The notes under the pieces: generated by a model
Told to the model about the DNA's origin: nothing
What the model saw: only the letters and a program-made list of their open reading frames with translations
Database searches by the model: none
Program-made: the position numbers and the translations under genes
DNA from: Acetobacter malorum
Lineage (GTDB): Bacteria > Pseudomonadota > Alphaproteobacteria > Acetobacterales > Acetobacteraceae
NCBI RefSeq assembly: GCF_001580615.1
Contig: NZ_LHZC01000034.1
Coordinates: 1-52,607 of the forward strand
Length of the DNA stretch: 52,607 nucleotides
Direction of reading: 5' to 3'
Shown: one piece after another, positions 7,925 to 16,317 of the stretch
Position numbering within the stretch: the first letter of the stretch is position 1
Layout of the letters: each line of letters starts with the position of its first letter

Positions 7925-9145
7925 ATGCTTGGTGATGCACAATCGGCGCTACTCGAACAGCTCCGGTTCAAAGACATTTATATGCGTTTTCCACCCGGTC
8001 CGGACCCCTTCAAGGCAGGCCCTCCAGTCGTCTGCTATAAGCCGAAGCCTAAAATGGGAGAGCCAGCCCCCAAAGGTGTGCATCCGATACCAACAGAATT
8101 TAGAAGTGCTTCGGATGAGCTTGTGGCTCTGACATTAAAAAGTTTCGCGGAGAAAAACAAAGCGAACTTCTCGTTCCGCGCTACCAATAACCTACGTATC
8201 CGCGCCGTCTCCTACTCTGACCAGCTAGGACAGTGGCGTACAGCCCTTCGTAGCATTGATAAAGACGTCCATAATATTGATGAATTGAACATTCGTGAAT
8301 CCGTCTTAGCGACATTGAAGCGATGGGTAACGAAGAAAGCTGGGATTTATATCTTCGGTGCCACAGGCGAAGGTAAGTCTACGACCTGCACAAGCCTGAT
8401 CAACTATTTCCTCTCTCACCATGGGGGGTATCTTTACGCCGCCGAAAACCCAGTGGAGTTTGAATTTTCGCCTAACAACTATGATAACGCAGAGATCTGC
8501 CAGAGAGAGATTGATACCGACGAGCAATGGCAACCGGTCATGGAAGACGCTCTGCGTTCTAATCCGGATTGTCTGTATGCGTCTGAGTTCAGAAATGCTG
8601 CCTGTATTAAAATGTTAATTAGGGGATCAACATCGGGGCATCTGACTATTTCAACAGGGCATGCATTCTCTGTGCAGGACGGTCTGATGTTTATGGCTCA
8701 GGCGACCACCCAGAATGCGGATGTAACCGCCAGAATTCAGCTTGCACAAGGGTTGGTAGGGGCCGCCCATCAAACTCTCGTAAATGGGCGGCCCCATATC
8801 ACGCTTCTTGAAAATACACCCGCTGTTAGCAGCCTGCTTCGTGAAGGTCAGTATCATCTTCTTGAAAATGAACTGCAGACACAGAAAACCGCTCTAGCAC
8901 GCAGCGAAGGTGAAGATCCGACATACGGATCTAAAACGGTGGTTGCGGTTCCACCTAATTACTCGAAGCAAATGACTTCGCAAGAGAGCCGGCCAGATTC
9001 AGATCATGATGAGGCAGGGGATGCAGGTGACGGGAGTGAGCGTGAAGCCGTAAGGCGGTCGAATGGGGGGCGGCGGGTTAAGAGACGAATTCCCCCTCCG
9101 CCGCCAACCTTTGTGGACAAAATTAGGGCCTGGTTCTCTTTTTAA
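7925..9145 (+). CDS. DotB/TraJ-like secretion ATPase of the PilT/VirB11 superfamily
   Basis: The product has 406 residues; ATG with GGAG eight bases upstream. A secretion-NTPase core is visible: Walker A GATGEGKST at about 146-154, an Asp-box-like YAAENPVEFEF segment, a Walker B-like stretch PDCLYASEFRN at about 213-223, and a His-box TSGHLTISTGHA at about 236-247. In this family the Walker B usually reads GExRD; here it is SEFRN, with the Glu kept but the Asp replaced by Asn. The C-terminal ~90 residues are charged and end in a basic, Pro-rich tail. By analogy with DotB of Dot/Icm systems and TraJ of IncI plasmids, it would be a hexameric cytoplasmic ATPase powering substrate transfer or pilus dynamics. 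A PilT-like retraction ATPase is the alternative. Confidence 0.8.
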   Translation: MLGDAQSALLEQLRFKDIYMRFPPGPDPFKAGPPVVCYKPKPKMGEPAPKGVHPIPTEFRSASDELVALTLKSFAEKNKANFSFRATNNLRIRAVSYSDQLGQWRTALRSIDKDVHNIDELNIRESVLATLKRWVTKKAGIYIFGATGEGKSTTCTSLINYFLSHHGGYLYAAENPVEFEFSPNNYDNAEICQREIDTDEQWQPVMEDALRSNPDCLYASEFRNAACIKMLIRGSTSGHLTISTGHAFSVQDGLMFMAQATTQNADVTARIQLAQGLVGAAHQTLVNGRPHITLLENTPAVSSLLREGQYHLLENELQTQKTALARSEGEDPTYGSKTVVAVPPNYSKQMTSQESRPDSDHDEAGDAGDGSEREAVRRSNGGRRVKRRIPPPPPTFVDKIRAWFSF

Positions 9146-10132
9146 TCACCAGACCGCCCGAAGTAGGATCGTGATGCCCATTGCCACTGCGGCCGATGCA
9201 GGGATAGTCGCAATCCACGAAATGAGCATTCGTAGGATGGTGCGCCACCTCACACGTCCAAGGCTATGAAGTGCTCCTACACCAGCCAGGGTTCCTGTCT
9301 GGACGTGTGTCGATGAAACAGGGATGCCACAGATCGTCGCCAGAGACAGGACGATCCCTGCTGAGCCTTGAGCGACTGCCCCCTGCCAGGGGCGTGTCCG
9401 TGCAATACCGCGACTAATAGCCCGCGTCATGGCGGCAGGTTGAGGGCTGATCGTTCCAAGCGCCATAGCGGCCTGACACATCAGGACGACCCACAGAGGA
9501 GTATCAGCGGTCGGGATCGCATGGCTACTGAATAGTGCCAGAGTGATAATCCCCATCGTTTTTTGTGCATCATTGCTTCCGTGCGACAAAGCCAAAAGCC
9601 CACAAGCAAGGATTTGCATAGGACGAAAAAAACGATTCATAAAGAGTGAGTCTAGGCGATTTGTGGGAAAGGCAGCGAGGCGGGTCAGCAAAATACTGCC
9701 CACAAAGCCAAGAGTCGGCGCAACGAAGATGGCGGCTATAATCGGCAAGAGACCCGACCAGATTACAGAAGAAACGCCGCTACTGGCTATGACGGATCCG
9801 ATAAGACCGCCAATCAGGGCATGAGAGCTACTGGTCGGCACGCCGACGCGCTGGGCAAAAATATTCCAAGCGCAGGCTGAGATAAGCGCTGTCGCAATAG
9901 TCTTAAGGGTGACAGAGTTGGGGTTGACCAGTCCATGTCCCAGTGTAGCTGCAACATGAAGGCCAAAAACCAGGAAAGCAAAAAAAGAGCAGACCGTGGT
10001 AAAGATGGCAGCCTGCCTGATTGTAAGCGTGCCGGTGGAAGTGACTGGTGAAGTGATCAGGGCCGCATCATGGCGGCCGTTGGTGTAGTCGAAGATAAGT
10101 GCAAGGACTATTACGGCTACGAGCGGTGCCAT
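9146..10132 (-). CDS. pit: PiT-family low-affinity inorganic phosphate transporter
   Basis: The product has 328 residues with about ten hydrophobic segments. The two family signature repeats are present: DYTNGRHDAA near residue 14 (usual form DFTNGFHDAAN) and HGSNDAQKTMG near 183. The later GIPVSSTHVQTGTLAG motif also fits, as does the total length for short bacterial PiT proteins. It would import phosphate with metal ions using the proton gradient at the inner membrane. It lies 12 bp downstream of a DUF47/PhoU-like gene, the usual PiT partner, in the same orientation. Its end abuts the end of the DotB-like gene on the other strand. Confidence 0.92.
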   Translation of the reverse strand: MAPLVAVIVLALIFDYTNGRHDAALITSPVTSTGTLTIRQAAIFTTVCSFFAFLVFGLHVAATLGHGLVNPNSVTLKTIATALISACAWNIFAQRVGVPTSSSHALIGGLIGSVIASSGVSSVIWSGLLPIIAAIFVAPTLGFVGSILLTRLAAFPTNRLDSLFMNRFFRPMQILACGLLALSHGSNDAQKTMGIITLALFSSHAIPTADTPLWVVLMCQAAMALGTISPQPAAMTRAISRGIARTRPWQGAVAQGSAGIVLSLATICGIPVSSTHVQTGTLAGVGALHSLGRVRWRTILRMLISWIATIPASAAVAMGITILLRAVW

Positions 10133-10144
10133 TCGACCTCCAGA

Positions 10145-10807
10145 TCAAGAATTGTCTGTCAAGATTCTGTAGCATTCTTTGCTAAAATCTTCACATCCGT
10201 CAGCAATAGCTTCCAGCTTCCTCCCGAAATCAAGGATCATGATATTGCGATAGAGTTCCTGTCCTTCAGCGAACTTGCAATATTCTGAATAGAGAGTTCT
10301 GTAAGCACGGTCAGCCTCTTTCTCGAAGAAATGAACTGAGCGGACAGTGTTTTTGATATCATCAGCATGTCGTTCAGGCCGTTCGAGCTGGTGCGGAAGA
10401 TCACACATGCGGGCCGCTGCCTGAGCAATGGCGCGTGAAATATCCTTGGCTTCCTGAGGCAGCTCAACCTGGGTCTCTGTCAACTCAAATGATAGCTTCC
10501 TGATATTGTCGATGACATTGTCAGATAGGTGGAAAGCCGCGAGAAGCATTGATCGGTCGAAAGGGAGCAGGATGGCCTGGTGGATAGCCTGCGTCCCTTG
10601 ATATTCGATTACATCTGCCTGCTTTTCTAAGGCGATGATTTGCTCGTTGATCGCCTCAAGACCGGCTGGAGGTGCTCGAAGGAGGGATTCCAGAAGGATT
10701 GTGGCCTCTTTAACAAGGCTTGTGTGTTCTTGCAGAAGCGAAAGGCTTGGAGAGGAGCGAGGTTTTGCCAGGCCTACCAGTCGGGCGAGATGCGATAGGA
10801 AATCCAT
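10145..10807 (-). CDS. DUF47/PhoU-like regulator of the PiT transporter
   Basis: The product has 220 residues from the ATG at 10807, which has AAGGA eight bases upstream. A longer frame to 10990 would run 130 bp into the Hint-domain gene and past its terminator, so it is rejected. The protein is helical and charged, with the repeated helix-bundle pattern of PhoU-like proteins (LEKQADVIEYQGTQAIH; HFFEKEADRAYRTLYSEY) and the acidic E-x-x-AD segments thought to bind metal. Proteins of this family are encoded with PiT transporters and modulate phosphate uptake. It is adjacent to pit with 12 bp spacing, so one operon is likely. Confidence 0.88.
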   Translation of the reverse strand: MDFLSHLARLVGLAKPRSSPSLSLLQEHTSLVKEATILLESLLRAPPAGLEAINEQIIALEKQADVIEYQGTQAIHQAILLPFDRSMLLAAFHLSDNVIDNIRKLSFELTETQVELPQEAKDISRAIAQAAARMCDLPHQLERPERHADDIKNTVRSVHFFEKEADRAYRTLYSEYCKFAEGQELYRNIMILDFGRKLEAIADGCEDFSKECYRILTDNS

Positions 10808-10824
10808 ACAAGTATCCTTACGTT

Positions 10825-10855
10825 GAAAAAGGGGGTCCGCCCATGTAGGGCGGAC
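10825..10855 (-). terminator. Rho-independent terminator of the Hint-domain gene
   Basis: An 8-bp GC-rich stem (GTCCGCCC at 10835..10842 with GGGCGGAC at 10848..10855) has a 5-base loop. On the minus strand it is followed by CCCTTTTT, immediately after the Hint-domain stop at 10861. It separates that gene from the phosphate genes downstream. Confidence 0.8.
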
Positions 10856-10860
10856 GCTTA

Positions 10861-12549
10861 TCAGGCAGCTTTCTTGTGAGAGTTTGCCTTGAGATAAGGG
10901 CCAGCCTTTTTGATTTCGATTGAAATCATTTTCTGTCCCAGAGATGGAACCGCTTCTGGAAGGGTGACCTTGCCACGGCCATTGGTCCAACGTGCGTCGC
11001 CTTCCACCTCGTGCCAGCCTTGTGCATCCCGAGCCTGCAAATGCGTGGTGACGGGAGTGTGCCCTGCTGCGGAGAAGATGGAGATACGCCCCACAGCCAC
11101 ACCAAGATTGCGACGATCATCTACAAAGGGGCCGCTCACATCAGAAGGGCGAGAGGTATTGGAGGTAATCTGGATTTCAGAGGTGTTATCAGGAATCATG
11201 AACAAATAGCTCTGTCCAGATTTTCGAAGGGGGAAGATCATCTTGCCGCTGTCTGTAATCAGGCGGAGCATTGGGGTGTCCGTTGTGGACGCCATTTCTG
11301 AAACATTGCCGGAAGAGAGGATACGCCCGCGATCTGCGATGGCCTGAAAGATGGGCGTCACGAACTCCGGGCTGGTGTTCAGTTCTGCATAGGAATCTTC
11401 ACCCCATTTCAAATCCTTGGTTTCGCAATTTTCGGTCCCGACAAAAGTTTTGCGGTTGCCGGTATCCAGATAGCTCTCAGTGGCAAGTCCATCGGAGACA
11501 AGAACGGAGTGTCGCGCTGTCTCAACATGGTAGTAATCATAGTCTGAAAAGGACTTGTCGTAGAAAATCGTCGTGTTGTTCACCAGCATCCGGGCAGGCA
11601 CAAACTTTCCGTCGATGAAGAGGCAGTGTTCGGGGGTGATAAGAAGGTCCTTGAAAGGCACACCCTGAGAAATCGCGTCTTTGAGGATGCGAACGGGAGC
11701 GCCGCTCATATCGTCAGAAGATGCGTGGGGATTGGTCTTTGCGTGAGCCTTCCCGATCCAAGAGACGGGAGAGCAATCAATCCCATTTTCTGTAAGGGTG
11801 ACGACTTTATCACCCACAGCAAGGTCTTCTACGCGGACCTCACCATGAGGGGTGCGGATCATGGTTCCCGGCAGGAAGCAGACAAGGCCGGAATAGCCTG
11901 CCCCATACGGACGGACCCAGCGGAAGTCAGATGGGGAAGAGCCGGGAGCGAAGCGCATAGATGCGACAAGCACGTTATCGGATGTGTCGACAATGCGGTA
12001 GCTTCCATCAGCGTTCTGATTCCAATAAACACCGGCCCATTCGTTGGCGGAAAAGAGGATGTAATCGTCCGGGGAGATATTCGTCATCGTCGGGATCGTG
12101 TAACCGCTCCAGAATTGATAAATCTCGTTTTTCGGCCCGGAAAAGGTGATGTTAGATGTGATGTAGTTCGCCTTGAGGGAGGATCCATTGGTGATGGCAA
12201 TAGTGCCCCCGGTTACGGCTCCGATAGTTCCTGTATCCGTGATCTGATAGATAGCATCGACCGTAGCGTTGTTCAGGGTGAGTTTGGAATTTTGAGCAAG
12301 CTGCACGGTCTGAATATAAACGCCGACACTACCGTCAGAAAGCGTTACATTCCCGTTGCCCGTAATCTGAATGCCGCTGATCTGATAGCTGCCGCCAGAC
12401 AGATTAATGTTGAAATCCTCAGAGTTGCCAGTGTCGATTACCGTTGTAATGCCCTTACGAGGAACGCCATTGGTCCAATTATCGGGGTCATTCCAAAGCC
12501 CGTTATTGGAGCCAATCCATTCGGTCGTAGTGGCGGAAATCGTGGTCAT
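10861..12549 (-). CDS. Hint (hedgehog/intein)-domain surface protein
   Basis: The product has 562 residues from the ATG at 12549, with AAAGGA upstream; a TTG/ATG further up is possible but adds an unlikely N-terminus. Residues ~1-190 are Thr/Asn/Gly-rich short repeats (W...NW, GNGNVTLSDG, NSKLTLNN) typical of a beta-helix adhesin. The Hint domain begins at CFLPGTMIRTPHGEVRVEDL near residue 223 and runs through TPEHCLFIDGKFVPARML and YYHVETARHSVLVSDG. The ~180-residue C-terminal part is of the kind found in acetic acid bacterial Hint proteins. There is no N-terminal Sec signal, so export by a type I system is possible. The first Cys suggests self-processing. Its position next to phosphate uptake genes has no obvious meaning. 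Confidence 0.85.
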   Translation of the reverse strand: MTTISATTTEWIGSNNGLWNDPDNWTNGVPRKGITTVIDTGNSEDFNINLSGGSYQISGIQITGNGNVTLSDGSVGVYIQTVQLAQNSKLTLNNATVDAIYQITDTGTIGAVTGGTIAITNGSSLKANYITSNITFSGPKNEIYQFWSGYTIPTMTNISPDDYILFSANEWAGVYWNQNADGSYRIVDTSDNVLVASMRFAPGSSPSDFRWVRPYGAGYSGLVCFLPGTMIRTPHGEVRVEDLAVGDKVVTLTENGIDCSPVSWIGKAHAKTNPHASSDDMSGAPVRILKDAISQGVPFKDLLITPEHCLFIDGKFVPARMLVNNTTIFYDKSFSDYDYYHVETARHSVLVSDGLATESYLDTGNRKTFVGTENCETKDLKWGEDSYAELNTSPEFVTPIFQAIADRGRILSSGNVSEMASTTDTPMLRLITDSGKMIFPLRKSGQSYLFMIPDNTSEIQITSNTSRPSDVSGPFVDDRRNLGVAVGRISIFSAAGHTPVTTHLQARDAQGWHEVEGDARWTNGRGKVTLPEAVPSLGQKMISIEIKKAGPYLKANSHKKAA

Positions 12550-12795
12550 AACTTCGGTATCCTTTAATGCCGACACGCCTTGCGCGGGCCTCTGATTCAA
12601 TAAGGATATTATTGCCCGAAAAGAAATAAAAAACAAGAATTGACAACGAACAAATCAAACGAAGCCGGTGCGGTCCAGACTATTTTTCCTTGCTAGGAGT
12701 GATAACCGTATTTGCGTTTCGCAAGGGGATGGGTAGCTTTAAGTAAGTATCGATAAATATATCCGCGTGCGTTTACGCTAAAGAGGGTGTTTCTC

Positions 12796-13371
12796 ATGTC
12801 CGTTGTAAGCTTAAAGAGTTTAGGGACAGTCTTTGCATTGACGGCCGCTTTACTGTCTGGCTCGTCTTTGGCCAGAGCAGAAGAAGGGGGCGGAAGATTG
12901 ATTTCCGATAATTTCTCTTCCTGCTTGAACGCAGTTCATGCAGGGTCCGCTGAAACATCCCAAGATGAGGCCAGCAATATCGACGATGAGGCAAGAGGTG
13001 CCACCCTAAAGTGTTTGACGGACGAGGGGAGACGCCAGAAAGATGCAATTAAATCGGACTATGAGGCAATACTAGCTTCTGGTGATGCGAAGGCGAAAGA
13101 GGCCGTAGAAATTGGGCAGAAGGAATGGTCCCAAAGCCTTGTCTCTAACTGCCAGAGAGAGGTGGAGCGAGAGGCAAAGGAAATGGCGGCGGCAGGTGCT
13201 TCTGAAGGGGTCGATGGTGAAATAAACCTTCAGGAGTGCATGTTAAATGGTCTGGTAAGTCGTAGATTGACCGTCCAGCGTCTTAGGGATGATGCTCAGC
13301 ATGCCGGGCCTTCTGGCGGCCCAAGCGACACAGGTGAGACTACATCCCAGGAGCCGGAGCTTCCTCAATGA
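12796..13371 (+). CDS. Exported DUF1311/LprI-like protein
   Basis: The product has 191 residues from the ATG at 12796 (AGAGGG nine bases upstream); a GTG at 12787 would add three residues. It has a clear signal peptide ending in SLARA. The central part shows the pattern of DUF1311/lysozyme-inhibitor-LprI proteins: an early Cys, an IKSDYEAIL helix, a QKEW turn, then C.REVEREAKEMA and LQECMLNGLVSRRL, with the paired Cys expected in this family. The tail is Ser/Gly/Glu-rich and low in complexity. Such proteins are periplasmic, and some inhibit lysozymes, which would fit a plasmid that encodes several muramidase-like proteins. The family assignment is from pattern only. Its last 32 bp overlap the convergent gene at 13340. 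Confidence 0.6.
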   Translation: MSVVSLKSLGTVFALTAALLSGSSLARAEEGGGRLISDNFSSCLNAVHAGSAETSQDEASNIDDEARGATLKCLTDEGRRQKDAIKSDYEAILASGDAKAKEAVEIGQKEWSQSLVSNCQREVEREAKEMAAAGASEGVDGEINLQECMLNGLVSRRLTVQRLRDDAQHAGPSGGPSDTGETTSQEPELPQ

Positions 13372-13693
13372 CAAGTTCAGGTGATAGCGGGGGAAGGTCA
13401 AGGTCTGGTCCGATTTCAGGCTCAGGCATATCCGGCAGCATATTCATGCCGGGAGGTGCTGTAAGGGAGAAATCTTCCTCAACCCAACCAGGAGGGGGCG
13501 GCGGCAAGCGCCGGAAGACATCGAGCCGTTGTTTTTCCTGCGTTTGAGCCTGTATGGGGGCAGAAGCCTTTGCAGCAAGAATGCGGTTAGATGGGGGAGT
13601 GATGGGTTTGGAGGGCGGAGGTGCCGATGAGAGTTCAGGCAGGGGTGCCTGTGCTTTAGGGTTCGATTCCGCCCACGCGAACAGATCTTGCAT
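13340..13693 (-). CDS. Proline-rich unknown protein
   Basis: The product has 117 residues from the ATG at 13693, which has AGAGGA five bases upstream; the frame is open to 13732. The N-terminus (MQDLFAWAES) resembles the short leader of several plasmid and phage proteins of unknown role. The rest is Pro-, Ala- and Glu-rich and presumably disordered, with a five-proline run. It overlaps the end of the convergent DUF1311-like gene by 32 bp. No function can be assigned. Confidence 0.6.
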   Translation of the reverse strand: MQDLFAWAESNPKAQAPLPELSSAPPPSKPITPPSNRILAAKASAPIQAQTQEKQRLDVFRRLPPPPPGWVEEDFSLTAPPGMNMLPDMPEPEIGPDLDLPPLSPELVIEEAPAPGM

Positions 13694-13779
13694 GTTCCTC
13701 TTCTCCACCTCCGTCCGGTGTTTCTTTAGCAAATATTTGTTGCATGAATTTCTAGCACATTCACATGCAAGGTAGATGG

Positions 13780-14061
13780 CTACTTCGGAGTGTCGAGGAT
13801 AATTTTTAGAGAGTGACTACTAAGGACTTCCTTACCACGAACTCTCAATATGTTCCCTGTCCTTTGTATATCCAGGGGGTCTATCGCCCCGTCTTCGAGG
13901 TATCCGACCTCGGTCCTATTTCCGTCCTCGGAAAGCATGACAAGGTGATAGGGGCTGCCGATTTTGCTCTGGGTGATCAGGAGCGACGTAACATCATCAT
14001 GAGCCCTGGATGAACAGATAATGCTTAATGATCCGTAATCATCCACGGTTAGATTTATCAT
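13780..14061 (-). CDS. Small unknown protein, mostly beta-strand
   Basis: The product has 93 residues from the ATG at 14061, with AGGA nine bases upstream; upstream in-frame ATGs to 14133 have weaker context. Alternating polar and hydrophobic residues (INLTVDDYGSLSIIC, YHLVMLSEDGNRTEVGYLEDGAI) suggest a small beta-sheet protein. It has one Cys and no export signal. It is divergent from the large polyvalent gene that follows. Not recognised. Confidence 0.6.
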   Translation of the reverse strand: MINLTVDDYGSLSIICSSRAHDDVTSLLITQSKIGSPYHLVMLSEDGNRTEVGYLEDGAIDPLDIQRTGNILRVRGKEVLSSHSLKIILDTPK

Positions 14062-14235
14062 TCCACTATCCTGCTTCCGGTCCCTGTCGCGATCGATATT
14101 TATCCTTGAAATATTAGTGCATGAGGGATGCAACTGGTAGGACCATCTTCACAATGTGACAGAATAGATTGTGTCTTGCATCCCGATCAGAGAGCATTGT
14201 CCGCAACAATTTCGGTTAAAACTGAGGACTGGGAA

Positions 14236-16227
14236 ATGGCAAAAGCCGCCACTAAAATCACAAATATAGGCGCAAAAATTGGTGGGTCCAGAAAAGACCA
14301 GGCCAGAATGCGGATTACGCTAAACCAGTTCGCTGAGATGAATTCAGAAGAGCGGATCAACCTGATTAAGAAGGATAAAGTTTGGCCTGAGCCTGACTGG
14401 GAGAAGCTTGCTCAAGAAGGAATGGCTCCAGAGGTTGCTGCGAAAATTAAGACGATAAGACGGAACTTGGGTACAGCGCCAAGGGATGACTATGGTGGGA
14501 ATCTTGGGACATACGAAAAATGTGCCGGGCTGTATGTTGAGATGGTGGATAGTCTTGCTGCGACTGTGCTCCCCTGCAAGACAGAGGCTGATCTGGTGCT
14601 TGCAATAAATGAATACAAGCAGAAATACAGGCAGCCAGGCCCAGGCAGAACGCCTCCTCTCCCGAGCGCAAGAAACCGAGATAATGTATGCAGCCCGGAC
14701 TGGTACCAAATATGGAAGGGGAATGTTTCCCCTCTTCCCGAACTAAGGTCCAATAGGCTGAGTTTTTCATACAGCGATGAAAAACGGATGAAGAAAGAAC
14801 TGGCGGACGGGTTCCCATATAAACAAAACAAGAAACCGGCATGGATGAAAACTCTTGTAATCAGGAAAGTTCGAATCAAGTTGTCGAAAGACGCCGAATA
14901 CACCGACATGGTGGAAGCGAGATTTCAGACGGCGAAGAGGATTGATCGCGTTGGTTACTTCGAAAACGAGGAATCTGCCCTTGAGGCTGCGAAAACGCAC
15001 TATGATGAAAAAAAATCGAAAAGAGTAGGACTGCCTGAGAGGCCACACCTCGAAAACCTCGCTCGCAGAGGGCCGGACTATCGTAGGGGGCATAATGTCT
15101 CGGCTGAGCAACTGATGCGCGATTTCGGTTTCCGGGGAATTGAATTCGGGGAGTGGCTTCCGAATGATGAGCGCCAGATAGTTATCAACGCAGCTTGGGT
15201 TGCGTGTCATGATTTGGCTGATGCTATAGGCATCAATCCCCGAGGTGTTGGTTTGGATGGAACTCTGGCTCTAGCGCTGGGCGCGCGAGGCAAGGGGCAC
15301 GCGTCGGCTCATTTTGAGCCGGACAGGATGGTCATGAATATTACGCGGATGCGTGGAGCGGGTTCCCTTGCTCATGAATGGGCACATGCCCTGGACTTCT
15401 TCATAGCTAATTCCCGAGCGCCAGAGGGGATGAAGAGCGAAAAAGGTCATTTAAGATACGCCAGCGGAGGGAGACTTGACTTCAGCGATAAGCGGACAAA
15501 AAGTTTATCCTTCCTTCCCGGCGCCGTCGTCCAGCAGGTCAATGCCGTTTTGCATTCTTTCCTCAAGATTAAGCTGACCAAAGAGGAAGATATTGCGCTG
15601 TGGGCAAAGGCAATAACTGAGGAAAAGAGCCTGCAGCATCGGTATGAGGCAAGGAAAGCCAGTGACCAAAAGAGCTTTGAAGCTGAGTATCCTAACGGAG
15701 ACGCTCCCGAATATATGGCAATCAGCACAAAAAAGCGCTTAGAAGGGTGGGATATCACCATCAGGAACTGCGCCGCCCAGATCGAACGCATGGAGGCAGC
15801 AGTCTCAGGCTTAGAACTTGGGGGGGAAACTAGATCGGTTCAAACCGATTATGCGACAAACTCTGCGAAAATAGGGAGTACGGACTACTGGACGCGTCCT
15901 ACGGAGCTTTTCGCCAGAGCGTTTGAGTCCTGGGTTGAGGACCGTCTAAATAATGCTGATGGCATCAGAAAATCGCCATATCTTGTTCATAGCACGGATC
16001 CGCAAATCTATCAGAAATTGGCGGACTTGGGACTTATCGCTGCCAATCCTTACCCGGCAGGCCGTGAGAGGAAGGTGATAGGGGAGGCTTTCGAGCGCTT
16101 CATGGATGTTGTGGGGCCGGAGTATGGGCTGCGAAATGAAGCTCCGAGACCGTTAAACGCTATGACAGCGAAAATTCCTGAGCCTGAAGCCGTTAGAGAG
16201 GAACTCTCAGCGCCTGAGCCGCAATGA
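14236..16227 (+). CDS. Large polyvalent protein with an LPD1-type zincin (HExxH) domain
   Basis: The product has 663 residues from the ATG at 14236 (GAGGAC upstream); the frame is open to 14128. The middle holds a domain with RDFGFRGIEFGEWLPNDERQ, then DLADAIG, GLDGTLALALGARGKG, HFEP, and GAGSLAHEWAHALD at about 374-387. This is the layout of the LPD1 large polyvalent protein-associated domain. The HEWAH motif (His380, Glu381, His384) is the classic zinc-protease signature, so a metallopeptidase activity is plausible. The N-terminal ~250 residues are basic and unknown; the C-terminal ~200 contain a helical region and a Pro/Glu tail. Polyvalent proteins of plasmids and phages are thought to enter the recipient cell with the DNA and act on host defences. 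Such a role here is inferred. Confidence 0.8.
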   Translation: MAKAATKITNIGAKIGGSRKDQARMRITLNQFAEMNSEERINLIKKDKVWPEPDWEKLAQEGMAPEVAAKIKTIRRNLGTAPRDDYGGNLGTYEKCAGLYVEMVDSLAATVLPCKTEADLVLAINEYKQKYRQPGPGRTPPLPSARNRDNVCSPDWYQIWKGNVSPLPELRSNRLSFSYSDEKRMKKELADGFPYKQNKKPAWMKTLVIRKVRIKLSKDAEYTDMVEARFQTAKRIDRVGYFENEESALEAAKTHYDEKKSKRVGLPERPHLENLARRGPDYRRGHNVSAEQLMRDFGFRGIEFGEWLPNDERQIVINAAWVACHDLADAIGINPRGVGLDGTLALALGARGKGHASAHFEPDRMVMNITRMRGAGSLAHEWAHALDFFIANSRAPEGMKSEKGHLRYASGGRLDFSDKRTKSLSFLPGAVVQQVNAVLHSFLKIKLTKEEDIALWAKAITEEKSLQHRYEARKASDQKSFEAEYPNGDAPEYMAISTKKRLEGWDITIRNCAAQIERMEAAVSGLELGGETRSVQTDYATNSAKIGSTDYWTRPTELFARAFESWVEDRLNNADGIRKSPYLVHSTDPQIYQKLADLGLIAANPYPAGRERKVIGEAFERFMDVVGPEYGLRNEAPRPLNAMTAKIPEPEAVREELSAPEPQ

Positions 16228-16257
16228 AACGGCTAATCCTCATCGTGCAACACCTGC

Positions 16258-16300
16258 TATAAAAAAAGGCGACAGCGTTATGCTGTCGCCCTTTTCCGTT
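16258..16300. terminator. Bidirectional rho-independent terminator
   Basis: A perfect 9-bp stem (GGCGACAGC at 16267..16275 with GCTGTCGCC at 16281..16289) has a 5-base loop. It is followed by CTTTTCCGTTTTT on the plus strand and by seven T on the minus strand. It lies between the convergent polyvalent gene and the HU gene, and can serve both. Confidence 0.88.
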
Positions 16301-16317
16301 TTTGCTCTGACGAAAAG

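Noticed and set aside
10808..10990. Longer start for the DUF47 gene
   Set aside because: It would run back through the terminator and 130 bp into the Hint-domain gene; the ATG at 10807 has a good ribosome binding site and matches the family length.
11626..12567. Plus-strand frame of 313 codons antisense to the Hint-domain gene
   Set aside because: The minus strand carries a clear Hint protein over the same bases. The antisense frame has no recognisable motif and no ribosome binding site.
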